A DNA stretch of 64,000 nucleotides from Haloplanus ruber (lineage in GTDB: Archaea; Halobacteriota; Halobacteria; Halobacteriales; Haloferacaceae). The stretch lies in contig NZ_JANHDK010000001.1 in assembly GCF_024494725.1 (NCBI RefSeq), positions 496,001 to 560,000 of the forward strand. The letters run 5' to 3'. Every line of letters begins with the position of its first letter. Within the stretch, counting starts at the first letter, position 1. The position numbers were made by a program, and so were the translations under genes. A model generated the notes under the pieces. The model was not told where the DNA came from, made no database searches, and saw nothing but the letters and a program-made list of their open reading frames with translations. Below, piece by piece: positions 23,837 through 33,000 of this stretch.

Positions 23837-25258
23837 ATGGCACGCGATCCGTTCGTCGTCATCGGCGGCGACGCGGCCGGTCTGAGCGCGGCGAGCAAGT
23901 TCCGGCGCGAGTCCGACCGGGATGTCGTCGTCTTCGAGCGGGGGCGGTGGATATCCTACGCCCACTGCGGCGAACCCTACTTCGTGAAGGGGACAGTCGA
24001 GCGACTGACCGACCTCCTCTCGTTGTCCCCGGAGGATGCCGCGGATCGTGGCATCGACTTGCGGCGCAGCCACGAGGTCGTCTCGGTCTCCCCCGGGGAG
24101 CGAACCGTCACCGTCGAGGCGGACGGCGACCGGTTCGACCAGTCGTACGCCGAGTTGTTGGTGGCAACCGGCGCGAGTGCGACGACGGGACCGTTCGACA
24201 CCACACTCGACGGCGTCTTTACGATCCACGGCCTCGATGCCGCGGCGGCCGCCGACGCCTACCTCACCCCATCCGACGAGTACGACCGGGACCGCCTCGG
24301 CGACGGCCCCGTCGACGAGTCGCGGGTCGACCACAACGCGGCGCTCGACCCACCCGAACGGGCGGCCATCGTCGGCGGTGGCTACGTCGGCGTCGAGATG
24401 GCCGAAGCTCTCGTCGCCCGCGGTGTCGACGTCCACTTGTTCCAGCGGTCGACACACCTCCTCCCGCCGTTCGGTGAGGCGGTCGGTGAGCGCGCCGCCG
24501 ACCACCTCGGCGATCAGGGGGTGACGGTCCACACCGGGACGCCGGTCGCCGAACTCGTCGGCGGGGACCGGATCGAGGCGGTGCGATACGACGGGGAGCG
24601 CCTCCCGGTCGGGATGGCGGTGATCGGGGTCGGGGTGACGCCGAACACGGCGCCGCTTTCGGGGACCGACGCGGCGCTGGGTCCGGGCGGTGCCGTCCGC
24701 ACCGACGCCTACGGCCGGACGACACTCCCAGCCGTCTACGCCGCCGGCGACGTGGCGACGGCACGACACGCGGTGACCGGCGCGGAGGCGTGGGTGCCGC
24801 TGGGGCTGACCGCGAACCGCGCTGGCCGGGCCGTCGGGTCGACAGTCGCCGGCGACCCCACGCCGGTCGGCGGCGTGGCCGGCACCGCGGTGGTGAAAGC
24901 CTTCGACGTGGAGTGTGGGCGGGTCGGCCTCACCGACGCCGAGGCGGCCGAGAACGCGGGATTCGATCCCGTGAGCGAGACGATCACCGCGGGGTCGCGC
25001 TCGGGCTACTATCCCGGCGGCGACGAGACGACGGTCACGCTGGTGGCCGACCGGTCGACCGGCCGGGTGCTTGGTGGCGCCATCGCCGGCCGCGACCGGG
25101 CGGCGATTCGCATCGACACGCTGGCGACCGCCATCGAGGCCGAACTGACCGTCGCCGAACTCGAACGTCTCGACCTGGCGTACGCGCCCCCGTTCAGCCC
25201 GGTGTGGGACCCGGTGTTGGTCGCCGCCAAGGTCCTCGGCGGCCGCGTGGACGGGTGA
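23837..25258 (+). CDS. FAD-dependent pyridine nucleotide-disulfide oxidoreductase (CoA-disulfide reductase/NADH oxidase-like)
   Basis: A 473-residue flavoprotein: FAD dinucleotide-binding loop GGDAAGLSAAS (10-20), single redox cysteine C44 in SYAHCGEPYF (the cysteine of CoA-disulfide reductases and water-forming NADH oxidases), NAD(P)H-binding IVGGGYVGVEMAEAL (about 177-191), FAD-binding VYAAGDVAT (about 295-303) and the C-terminal dimer interface (about 340-470). It may recycle CoA disulfide, reduce polysulfide or consume NADH with oxygen; these cannot be separated by sequence. The ATG at 23837 starts the first beta strand. Lies 87 bp upstream of crtD but is probably separately transcribed. 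Confidence 0.9.
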   Translation: MARDPFVVIGGDAAGLSAASKFRRESDRDVVVFERGRWISYAHCGEPYFVKGTVERLTDLLSLSPEDAADRGIDLRRSHEVVSVSPGERTVTVEADGDRFDQSYAELLVATGASATTGPFDTTLDGVFTIHGLDAAAAADAYLTPSDEYDRDRLGDGPVDESRVDHNAALDPPERAAIVGGGYVGVEMAEALVARGVDVHLFQRSTHLLPPFGEAVGERAADHLGDQGVTVHTGTPVAELVGGDRIEAVRYDGERLPVGMAVIGVGVTPNTAPLSGTDAALGPGGAVRTDAYGRTTLPAVYAAGDVATARHAVTGAEAWVPLGLTANRAGRAVGSTVAGDPTPVGGVAGTAVVKAFDVECGRVGLTDAEAAENAGFDPVSETITAGSRSGYYPGGDETTVTLVADRSTGRVLGGAIAGRDRAAIRIDTLATAIEAELTVAELERLDLAYAPPFSPVWDPVLVAAKVLGGRVDG

Positions 25259-25313
25259 ACGATCCGTCGGCCACGGCGTGGGCGGGCGATCACCCCTCCC
25301 GCCGGGGGCGGGT

Positions 25314-25345
25314 AGTATATACGGATCACGTCCCAACGGCCGGGC
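25314..25345 (+). promoter_or_regulatory. crtD-lyeJ-cruF promoter
   Basis: AGTATATACGG at 25314-25324 is a strong TATA box centred about 27 nt before the crtD ATG at 25346, predicting a leaderless operon transcript. Confidence 0.6.
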
Positions 25346-26845
25346 ATGAACGATAGCTCGCCGGTCGGCGACGCCGACGGTCAGTCGGTCGTCGTCGTCG
25401 GCAGCGGCTTCGGCGGCCTCTCGACGGCCTGCTATCTCGCCGACGCGGGAGCGGACGTGACCGTCCTCGAGAAAAACGAACAGCTTGGCGGCCGGGCGAG
25501 TCGCCTCCACACGGACGGCTTCCGGTTCGACATGGGGCCCTCTTGGTATCTCATGCCCGACGTGTTCGCGGACTTCTTCGCGGACTTCGGGCGGCGACCC
25601 GAGGGGTATTACGGCCTCGAACGCCTCGACCCCCACTACCGCATCTTCTTCAAGGACGGCGATCAGGTCGACCTCCTCCCGGACCGCGAGGCCAACATCG
25701 AGACCTTCGAGGCCTACGAACCCGGCGCCGGTGACGCACTCGAGGATTACCTCGACCAGGCTGCCTACACCTACGACGTGGGGATGGAGCATTTCGTCTA
25801 CGAGGATCGCTCCCGTCTGCGCGATTTCGTCGACCCGGACGTGCTTCGGCACGCACACGGCCTGTCGCTGCTAGGGACGATGCAGGACCACGTCGAGGAG
25901 TATTTCGATCACCCCAAACTCCAACAGATCGTCCAGTACTCGCTGGTCTTCCTCGGCGGCGCGCCGAACAACACGCCCGCGCTCTACAACCTGATGAGCC
26001 ACGTCGACTTCAACCTCGGCGTCTACTACCCCGAGGGCGGGATGGGTGGCGTCGTCGACGGCATCGTCGACGTGGCCGAGGAGTTGGGCGTCGACTTCCG
26101 GGTCGATCACCCAGTCTCGGAGATCAGAGGCCAGGAGGGCGCCTTCGCCGTCCGTACCGAGGACGGCCGGGAGTTCTTCCCCGACGAGGTGGTTTCGGAC
26201 GCCGACTACGCCCACACCGAACAGGAGCTTCTCGTCCCCGAAGACCGCCAGTACGACGCCGACTACTGGGACTCGCGCACCTACGCGCCCTCCGCGTTCC
26301 TCCTGTATCTCGGCGTCGAGGGCGATGTCGACCCCCTCGAACACCACACGCTCGTCCTCCCGACCGACTGGGACGATCACTTCGCGACCATCTTCGACGA
26401 CCCCGCGTGGCCCGAGGACCCCGCGTACTACCTCTGTGTTCCCTCGGAGACCGACGACACGGTCGCCCCCGACGGCCACAGCAACCTGTTCGTCCTCGCC
26501 CCGGTCGCCGCCGGCCTCGACGACGACCCGGAGCGCCGCGAGGCCTTCCGTGATCTGTTGCTTGCGGACATCGCCGAACACACCGGCGTCGACCTCCGCG
26601 ACCGCATCGTCGTCGAGGAACGCTTCTCGGTCTCCGAGTTCGCGGAGCGCTACAACAGCTTCCGGGGCACGGCCCTCGGCCTGGCACACACGCTCCGACA
26701 GACCTCGTTGCTCCGGCCGCCCCACGCCTCGACCGAGGTGGACGGGCTGTATTTCACCGGCTCCTACACCACCCCCGGCATCGGCGTCCCCATGTGTCTC
26801 ATTAGCGGCCGCCTGACGGCCGAACAGATGACGACGATCCGATGA
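25346..26845 (+). CDS. crtD: Carotenoid 3,4-desaturase (CrtI-type flavoprotein of bacterioruberin synthesis)
   Basis: A 499-residue phytoene-desaturase-fold enzyme: N-terminal FAD loop VVVGSGFGGLSTACYLADAG (about 17-36) with ENNEQLGGRA-like continuation, and the C-terminal CrtI signature YFTGSYTTPGIGVPMCLISG (about 471-490). In Haloarcula and Haloferax the gene immediately before lyeJ and cruF is CrtD, which introduces the 3,4 double bonds of bacterioruberin; that gene order is exact here, which favours CrtD over phytoene desaturase CrtI. The stop overlaps lyeJ by 4 bp. Confidence 0.9.
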   Translation: MNDSSPVGDADGQSVVVVGSGFGGLSTACYLADAGADVTVLEKNEQLGGRASRLHTDGFRFDMGPSWYLMPDVFADFFADFGRRPEGYYGLERLDPHYRIFFKDGDQVDLLPDREANIETFEAYEPGAGDALEDYLDQAAYTYDVGMEHFVYEDRSRLRDFVDPDVLRHAHGLSLLGTMQDHVEEYFDHPKLQQIVQYSLVFLGGAPNNTPALYNLMSHVDFNLGVYYPEGGMGGVVDGIVDVAEELGVDFRVDHPVSEIRGQEGAFAVRTEDGREFFPDEVVSDADYAHTEQELLVPEDRQYDADYWDSRTYAPSAFLLYLGVEGDVDPLEHHTLVLPTDWDDHFATIFDDPAWPEDPAYYLCVPSETDDTVAPDGHSNLFVLAPVAAGLDDDPERREAFRDLLLADIAEHTGVDLRDRIVVEERFSVSEFAERYNSFRGTALGLAHTLRQTSLLRPPHASTEVDGLYFTGSYTTPGIGVPMCLISGRLTAEQMTTIR

Positions 26846-27684
26846 CGATGCTGGGCGCGGCCGCCTACCTGTTCCGGACCTCGCGCCCCCGGTTCTGGCT
26901 CTATCTCGCCGGCCCGGTCGCCGTCGGCGTCGCCTACGCCGCGAGTGACACCGGTGACCTGTTTACGCCGGCGACGCTCACCCTGTTCGCGTACTTCCTC
27001 GTGCCCGCGAACGTCCTCCTGTACGGCGTCAACGACGTCTTCGACGCCGACATCGACGCGGAGAATCCGAAGAAAGAGCAACGCGAGGTCCGGTACGGGG
27101 GCGACCGACTCGTCCCCGCGGCCGTCGGTCTGAGTGCCCTGCTCGCGCTCGCCCCTCTCGGGCTGACCCCCCGCATCGCTTGGCCTTGGGTCGCCGGCTT
27201 CCTCCTCTTGGGAGCCGCGTACAGCGCGCCCCCGTTCCGCCTGAAGACCCGGCCGCCGCTCGACTCCGTCTCGAACGGCCTGTACGTGCTCCCCGGAGCC
27301 GCCGCGTACGCCGCGGTCGCCGGGGGCCACCCACCACCGCTCGCCGTCCTCGGTGGGTGGCTCTGGTCGATGGCGATGCACACCTTCTCTGCGGTCCCGG
27401 ACATCGACCCGGACCGTCGCGCGGGTATCGAGACGACGGCGACGCGGCTCGGTGAGCGGCGAACTTACGCTTACTGTGCCCTCTGCTGGGCGCTCGCCGC
27501 CGTCGCCTTCGGCTTGCTCGATCCCCGACTGGGACTCCTCCTCGGTCTGTACCCTGTCGCCGTCGTGGGGATTGCCGTCTCGGGGATCGACGTCTCGCAG
27601 GCGTACTGGTGGTATCCGGCCCTGAACACCGTCGTCGGCGCCCTTCTCACGATGGGCGGACTCTGGGGGCTGGTCCATGGGTAG
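26842..27684 (+). CDS. lyeJ: Lycopene elongase/hydratase (UbiA-type prenyltransferase)
   Basis: A 280-residue membrane prenyltransferase with about eight helices and both aspartate-rich motifs of the UbiA family: N64-D-V-F-D-A-D-I-D72 and DIDPDRRAGIETTATRLG (about 192-209), which bind Mg-diphosphate. LyeJ adds C5 units to lycopene ends and hydrates them, giving the C50 skeleton of bacterioruberin. Located between crtD (4-bp overlap) and cruF (8-bp overlap), the established bacterioruberin operon order. Acts in the cytoplasmic membrane. Confidence 0.92.
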   Translation: MTMLGAAAYLFRTSRPRFWLYLAGPVAVGVAYAASDTGDLFTPATLTLFAYFLVPANVLLYGVNDVFDADIDAENPKKEQREVRYGGDRLVPAAVGLSALLALAPLGLTPRIAWPWVAGFLLLGAAYSAPPFRLKTRPPLDSVSNGLYVLPGAAAYAAVAGGHPPPLAVLGGWLWSMAMHTFSAVPDIDPDRRAGIETTATRLGERRTYAYCALCWALAAVAFGLLDPRLGLLLGLYPVAVVGIAVSGIDVSQAYWWYPALNTVVGALLTMGGLWGLVHG

Positions 27685-28543
27685 CGAGGGCGGAGACGGT
27701 CCCGCCGGCGCGACGGCCCGGGCGACGGCCCGGCCGACCCGACCCGAGATGCAGGCCCGCCTCGACAGCCTGCTCCGCGAGCACCGCGTCACCGTCGCGG
27801 TGGTGTTCCCGACTGTCGGGGCGATTCTCCTGGTCGCAAGCGCCGAGGGGCATCTCCCGCCGCCGCTGGCCTTCGAGCCCTTTTTGCTCCTCCTCGGGAC
27901 GCTCGTCATGCGCTCGCCGCTACTGATCGGGATGGCACCGCTGATCGACCGCCGGGCGGCCGTCGGCGTCACCGTCCTCGCCGGGTACGCCTACGCCATC
28001 GAGTTTGCCGGGCTGCGAACCGGATGGCCATACGGCGAGTTCCACTACGCTATCGACCTCGGCCCGACCGTCGCCGGTGTCCCCATCGGCCTCCCTGTCT
28101 TTTTCCTGCCGTTGGTGGGCAACGCGTACCTCCTCTGTTCGCTCCTGCTCGGAAGACGTGCGCGGGCGGCCCGGATTCGCCTCCCCGCCGTGATCGGGAC
28201 GGTGATCGCCATGGATCTAGTCCTCGACCCGGGGGCCGTTGCTCTCGGGTTCTGGACCTACCCTGGCGGCGGCGCCGTCTACGGCGTGCCGCTGTCGAAC
28301 TTCGCGGGGTGGGTGCTGTCCGCGACGGTGACCGTTCTCGTCCTCGACGTCGTCCTCGACCGGGCGGCGCTGCTAGAGCGACTGGATACCTGCGAGTTCG
28401 CCCTCGACGACCTGGTGAGTTTCGTCCTGCTCTGGGGGGCGGTCAACGTCTACTTCGGCAACTGGGGGGCGGCCGCTGTCGCCGGCTTGTTTGCCCTCGG
28501 GTTGGTCCGTGCGGACCGCTTCGACGTGCCCGTGGGACGGTGA
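27677..28543 (+). CDS. cruF: Bisanhydrobacterioruberin hydratase (CruF)
   Basis: A 288-residue polytopic membrane protein (seven or so helices) of the carotenoid hydratase family once called DUF422. Visible family blocks: YAIEFAGLRTGWPYGEFHYA (about 113-132), GLPVFFLPLVGNAYL, DLVLDPGAVALGFWTYPGGG and NFAGWVLSATVTVLVLDVVL. It adds water to the C2-prime ends to make bacterioruberin, the last step. The start overlaps lyeJ by 8 bp. The N-terminal 35 residues are Ala/Gly/Arg-rich and vary between species. It meets the convergent crtB gene with a single base between stops. Confidence 0.93.
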   Translation: MGSEGGDGPAGATARATARPTRPEMQARLDSLLREHRVTVAVVFPTVGAILLVASAEGHLPPPLAFEPFLLLLGTLVMRSPLLIGMAPLIDRRAAVGVTVLAGYAYAIEFAGLRTGWPYGEFHYAIDLGPTVAGVPIGLPVFFLPLVGNAYLLCSLLLGRRARAARIRLPAVIGTVIAMDLVLDPGAVALGFWTYPGGGAVYGVPLSNFAGWVLSATVTVLVLDVVLDRAALLERLDTCEFALDDLVSFVLLWGAVNVYFGNWGAAAVAGLFALGLVRADRFDVPVGR

Positions 28544-28544
28544 G

Positions 28545-29564
28545 TCAGGTTAGCCGGCGAAGCCCCTCGACCGCCCCGTGCAGGAGTCGCCGGCCGACGC
28601 CGCGATTCGGGGGGTGTGTCCGGTCGTGGTCGGGGTCGGGATCCGTGTCGTCGTCCGCCGGCACGTCCGGCACGGCGCTCACCCGCCGGAACACGGTTTC
28701 GGGGTCCTTGCTCCACAGCCAGTGCCAGCGGGTCCGCGCTACCAGCGTCAGTTTGCGGAGCGTGCCGAGACTCGGCGTCTCGGAGAGAACGTCGTAGTCT
28801 CGCTCGCGGATCAGCCGGTGGTGGTCGGCGTAGAGCACGGCGGCGACCACCACCGAAAACTGGCAGTCCGCGGGGAGATACTGGATTCCGGCGACGCCCT
28901 CGCGGTAGAGGGCCTCGGTCCGCTGGAGTTCTCGCTCCATCGCCCGTCGGAAGTCGTCGCTCACCTCGAAGCGCCGGATCTCAGCCTCCGAGATACCGTA
29001 CTCGTCGAGCGTTTCGCGGGGAAGATAGATTCGGTCACGCTCGACGATATCTTCGCGCACGTCTCGGAGGAAGTTCGAGAGCTGAAACGCCTCGCCGAGC
29101 GCCGTGGCGTGGGGGCGGGCCCGCCCAGGGTCGGCCGGATCCATCACCGCCGTCATCATGCGGCCGACGGCGGCCGCCGACCCGTCCATGTACGCTCTGA
29201 GTTCCGCGAACGTCTCGTAGCGATCCTTGGTCACGTCGGTCAGCATCGCGTCGACGAACGTGTTCACGTCGGCGTCGTCGATGTCGTGTCGCTCTCGGAG
29301 GTCCGCGAAGGCGGCGAGCACGGGGTCGTCAGTCGGTTCCGTGCCGAGGGCTGCCGCCCGCAACCGCTCCAGTTCGGCGCGCTGTTCGGCGGGAGGCACG
29401 CCCTCGGCGTCGTCGACCACCTCGTCGGCCACCCGGAAGAAGGCATAGAGGACGTACGTCGACTCTCGGACCCGCTCGGGGAGGAGGCGAGTCGCTAGGT
29501 GGAACGTCTTGCCGGTCCGCCGCTGAATCGCCTTCCCGCGAGCGACGCCGTCGTCGCTCACCAT
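28545..29564 (-). CDS. crtB: Phytoene synthase (squalene/phytoene synthase family)
   Basis: A 339-residue trans-isoprenyl diphosphate head-to-head synthase. The first aspartate-rich motif is D47-E-V-V-D51 in RVADEVVDDAEG, and the second is LRDVREDIVERDRIYLPRET (about 166-185), which together hold the Mg ions. It joins two geranylgeranyl diphosphates to phytoene, feeding CrtI, LyeJ, CrtD and CruF. In Haloferax crtB also sits beside the bacterioruberin genes. The last 40 residues are a charged, disordered extension. The start at 29564 gives the typical N-terminus ahead of the KTFHLATRLLP helix. Confidence 0.93.
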   Translation of the reverse strand: MVSDDGVARGKAIQRRTGKTFHLATRLLPERVRESTYVLYAFFRVADEVVDDAEGVPPAEQRAELERLRAAALGTEPTDDPVLAAFADLRERHDIDDADVNTFVDAMLTDVTKDRYETFAELRAYMDGSAAAVGRMMTAVMDPADPGRARPHATALGEAFQLSNFLRDVREDIVERDRIYLPRETLDEYGISEAEIRRFEVSDDFRRAMERELQRTEALYREGVAGIQYLPADCQFSVVVAAVLYADHHRLIRERDYDVLSETPSLGTLRKLTLVARTRWHWLWSKDPETVFRRVSAVPDVPADDDTDPDPDHDRTHPPNRGVGRRLLHGAVEGLRRLT

Positions 29565-29663
29565 CTGTCCGCTCCCGTCGGTACGGCCGGCGGCGGGCCA
29601 CGGGTGGCGTGCGTTCCGTCGGTCGGGTCGTCCGAGGTCCGTAGTGAGTCACGACTCGTCATG

Positions 29664-29783
29664 TCACCAAAACGTATCGCTGCAATCGTAGACGACCCCG
29701 TGGTTCGGGCAGACATACTTGCAGTGACGGCGGTTCATTGCCGTCTCGCATCGCGGGCAGGGCCGCCCACCTGACGCAGGCAT
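29664..29783 (-). CDS. Zinc-finger microprotein, 39 aa
   Basis: A 39-residue peptide with a complete small zinc knuckle: C9 and C12 in PCPRCETAM, then C25 and H28 in YVCPNHG, with an extra H20-C21 pair. Its GC-rich codons, intact knuckle and ATG start in a region without other genes argue for a real gene. It lies between nrdJ and crtB, on the same strand as both. In Haloferax, small zinc-finger genes also occur beside the carotenoid cluster. Function unknown; possible roles are nucleic-acid binding or protein regulation. Confidence 0.75.
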   Translation of the reverse strand: MPASGGRPCPRCETAMNRRHCKYVCPNHGVVYDCSDTFW

Positions 29784-29904
29784 GTCACCTGTTCGGGGCC
29801 ACACCGACATGACTGTTCCGCCGCCGTCGGTACGGCTGGCGGATTCGGAACGTCCCGCGGCGGATGGTCAGGCGTTTCGACACCGGGGTCGGCCGGCTAT
29901 CAGC

Positions 29905-32900
29905 TCAGCACTCCGACCAGCCACACGACTCGCAGGTCTTGCAGCCCTCGGAGTAGTAGAGGCTCATCGAGCCACACTCCGGACACTCGGGACTCTCGCC
30001 CGCAGCGAGGAGGTCCGCAGTGTCGTCGCTGGCCACCGACGCGGCGCCGCCGTCGGCCTCGGGCGACTCGTCCATCGCCTGTGCCTCGGCTTTCTCGAGT
30101 TCTGTGAGATTCTGCTGTTTGGGGTACGGTCGGTCGATTTCGTCGTCGAGGTAGCGCCGCATCGCCGTCCCGATGGCGTCGGGGATCGAGTTGATCTGTT
30201 CGCCCTTGTCCCAGGCGACCTTCGGCGAGCGAATCCCCTGGAGTTCCGAGGCGATTTCGCGGGGGTCGACGCCGGAGCGCAGCGCGGTCGAGATGGTCTT
30301 CGCCAGCGCCTCGGTGAAGGAAGCGGTGAACCCACCGGAGTTGCCGATGTTGGCGAACAACTCGAACGGCCGCCCATCGTCGTCCTCGTTGATATTGACG
30401 TAGAGCTTGCCGTAGCCGGTGTCGATGCGCTGGGTGACGCCGTGGAGAACGTCCGGGCGCGGGCGCTTGGTCCCGAGTTCCCGCTCGCCGTCGGCGGCCG
30501 CGAGCAGTTCCGACAGCTGAGTGTCGAGCGCCGCCTGCACGTCTTCGTTGTCGAGGAAGCCCTCGATGCCGCCGAACACCTCCTCGATCTGATCGACCAG
30601 CGCCGCGGCGGCCTCGCTCTCGTCGGCGAACTCCGTGTTCTTCGCGCGGGTGGTGAGCACCTGCTTCGAGCGCGTCCCGTCGCGGTAGACGGTGACGCCC
30701 TTGCCGCCGTGGTCGTAGATGTAGCGGTACACCTCGTCCATGTCCTCGACCGTAGCCGAGTTGGGGAAGTTACAGGTCTTCGAGATGGCGGAGTCGACGC
30801 CCTGCTGACACGCACACTGCACCGCCGCGTGCTGTTTTCCGGAGAGGTCGCCGGTGACCACGAACAGTTCGCCGATGGGGTCCGGGACGGTGTCGAGTCC
30901 CTCGACGCCGTCGAACCCGTTTGCGGCCATCTGCTCTTGGGCCTCTCGCTTGACCGCGTCGATGTCGAGGTCGTTTGCCTCGAGCGTCCGCAGGAAGTAG
31001 TCGTCGAACTCGACGAGCATCTCGTCGCCCTGCACGTCGTCGGAGACGTTCTTGTAGTAGGCGACGTTGTAGATGGGCTCACAGCCGCCGGTCGTGTTCC
31101 CGACCATCGAGGTGGTGCCCGTCGGGGCGATGGTCGTCGTGTTGTGGTTGCGGATCGGGAAGCCATCGGCCCACTCGTCGGCGTCGAGACCGGTGTGGTG
31201 TTCGAACCACTCACGGTAGCCGACGGGGTCGGCGTACTTCGAATCGTCCCAGTCCTCGAAGGTGCCGCGCTCCTCGGCAAGCTCGTGGGAAGCCCACTTC
31301 GACCCGTGGTCGATGTGGGTCATCAGCTGTCGGGCCACTTCGTTACCGGTATCGCTCCCGTAGCGGATGCCGAGCTGGACGTACAGCTGTGCCAGCCCCA
31401 TGACACCCAGGCCGATCTTGCGCATCTGCCGGACCTTCTCCTCGATCTCGTCGACCGGGAAGTCCGACATCGTGACGACGTTCTCCAAGAAGCGGGTGCC
31501 GTACTCGATGCGGTGGTCGAAGGCCGCCCAGTCCATCGCATCGTCGAGGAACGCCTCGACGGCCGCAGTCTCGGTGTCGTACTCGTCGGCGTGCTCGTCG
31601 GCCCATACCCGCCAGTCCGGCGCGTCCTGGGACGCGAGCGTCGAGAGGTTGATGTGGCCGAGGTTGCAGGCCTCGTACTCCTCTAGCGGCTGCTCGCCAC
31701 AGGGGTTCGTCGCGAGGATGCGGTGGTCCGGGTGTTCCTCCACGTCGAAGGAGTGCTGTTTGTTCACCCGTTCGAGGTAGATGACGCCGGGTTCGCCGTT
31801 CTCGTGGGCGCCCTCGACAATATCCTCCCAGATCACCTCGGCCGGCATCGACAGTTCCTCGCCCACCTCGACGTACTCGCCGAGGCCGAACATGTCGTAC
31901 AGTTCCTTCGTCTCGTGGGTGGCGATGTGGGGGTCGCCGGTGCGGGGGCTGGTGAAGGTGAACTCCTCGCCCGCCTCCAGCGCCTCCATGAAGTCGTCGG
32001 TGATCCCAACCGAGATGTTGAAATTCGAGAGGTGACCCTCGACGGCGTTACGGAGGTGCTTGGGAACTTTCCCCTCGTCGTCGATGAGTTCGCGGGCCTC
32101 CTCCAGGGCGTCCGCGAAGGCCGTGTGCGTGAAGTCGTCGGGGTCGTTCAGCCGGAGGGTGTGAGCCAGCGAGACGTCCTTGTTCTTGGCGTGGATGAAC
32201 TGGATGACGTCCGGATGGGAGACGCGCATGACGCCCATCTGGGCGCCGCGTCGGGCGCCGCCCTGGGCGATAGTCTCGCACATCTGGTCGAAGGTCCGCA
32301 TGAACGTGATGGGGCCGGAGGCGATGCCGCCCGTCGAGCCGACGGGGTCGCCGTAGGGTCGGAGCCGCCAGAAGGCATAGCCCATGCCACCGCCGGACTG
32401 GAAGACCTGTGCGGCCTCCTTGGCGGTCTGGTGGATGTCGTCGATGTCGTCTTCGGGCGAGTCGACGAAACAGGCCGAGAGCTGCTGGAGTTCGTCGCCC
32501 GCGTTCATCAGCGTCGGCGAGTTGGGCATGAAAGAGAGGTCGCCCATCAGCGTCTCGAACTCCTCGCGGGTTTCCGTGACAACCGTCTGAATCTCGTCGG
32601 GAAGCTCCGGGACGACCGTCTCGTAGGCGAACTTGTTGACGTTGTGCGCCGAGAGGGCCGTCTCGGCGTCCGCGTCGGTGGTGACGCCGGCGCCGAACAC
32701 CTCCGCGGCGAGTTCGTCTCGCCGCGGGTGATCCGGTTTCAGTTGGTCGGGCGTGACCGTAATCTCCGTGTCCCGCTTGCGCGCTTCGAACACCGCTTCC
32801 GCGAGCGCGATGTTCTTCGCGACACGCGGGAAGAGATCCTCGGGGTCTTCGATCAGGTCTCCGTCGGCGTCCTTCCGGAGGTACCGCGCGGGCAGGATGT

Positions 32901-33000
32901 TGTGATAGGCGTTGTCGGTGAGACGTTCCTCGAGTGTCTCCCCGTCGGTTCGTTTGATCGGTAGTTCCACGTCGTCGGTGTCGATATCGTGCGTACTCAT
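29905..33000 (-). CDS. nrdJ: Adenosylcobalamin-dependent (class II) ribonucleotide reductase
   Basis: A 1031-residue B12-dependent reductase making deoxyribonucleotides. Visible signatures: QQLSACFVDS-type active-site strand (LQQLSACFVDSPEDD, about 175-190), the radical-site loop ATNPCGEQPLEEYEACNLGH (about 430-450), APTGTTSMVGNTTGGCEPIY (about 640-660) and the C-terminal zinc-ribbon CPECGSMSLYYSEGCKTCES, which delivers reducing power. There is no intein, although archaeal nrdJ often has one. The start at 33000 (MSTHDIDTDD) avoids a basic upstream extension. A 490-bp region without a gene lies upstream and holds the candidate promoters and palindromes. Confidence 0.95.
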   Translation of the reverse strand: MSTHDIDTDDVELPIKRTDGETLEERLTDNAYHNILPARYLRKDADGDLIEDPEDLFPRVAKNIALAEAVFEARKRDTEITVTPDQLKPDHPRRDELAAEVFGAGVTTDADAETALSAHNVNKFAYETVVPELPDEIQTVVTETREEFETLMGDLSFMPNSPTLMNAGDELQQLSACFVDSPEDDIDDIHQTAKEAAQVFQSGGGMGYAFWRLRPYGDPVGSTGGIASGPITFMRTFDQMCETIAQGGARRGAQMGVMRVSHPDVIQFIHAKNKDVSLAHTLRLNDPDDFTHTAFADALEEARELIDDEGKVPKHLRNAVEGHLSNFNISVGITDDFMEALEAGEEFTFTSPRTGDPHIATHETKELYDMFGLGEYVEVGEELSMPAEVIWEDIVEGAHENGEPGVIYLERVNKQHSFDVEEHPDHRILATNPCGEQPLEEYEACNLGHINLSTLASQDAPDWRVWADEHADEYDTETAAVEAFLDDAMDWAAFDHRIEYGTRFLENVVTMSDFPVDEIEEKVRQMRKIGLGVMGLAQLYVQLGIRYGSDTGNEVARQLMTHIDHGSKWASHELAEERGTFEDWDDSKYADPVGYREWFEHHTGLDADEWADGFPIRNHNTTTIAPTGTTSMVGNTTGGCEPIYNVAYYKNVSDDVQGDEMLVEFDDYFLRTLEANDLDIDAVKREAQEQMAANGFDGVEGLDTVPDPIGELFVVTGDLSGKQHAAVQCACQQGVDSAISKTCNFPNSATVEDMDEVYRYIYDHGGKGVTVYRDGTRSKQVLTTRAKNTEFADESEAAAALVDQIEEVFGGIEGFLDNEDVQAALDTQLSELLAAADGERELGTKRPRPDVLHGVTQRIDTGYGKLYVNINEDDDGRPFELFANIGNSGGFTASFTEALAKTISTALRSGVDPREIASELQGIRSPKVAWDKGEQINSIPDAIGTAMRRYLDDEIDRPYPKQQNLTELEKAEAQAMDESPEADGGAASVASDDTADLLAAGESPECPECGSMSLYYSEGCKTCESCGWSEC

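Noticed and set aside
29782-31686. Long open frame antisense to nrdJ
   Set aside because: It is the complementary-frame shadow of a strongly conserved gene in GC-rich DNA; it has no family features and a valine/leucine/arginine-rich composition typical of shadows.
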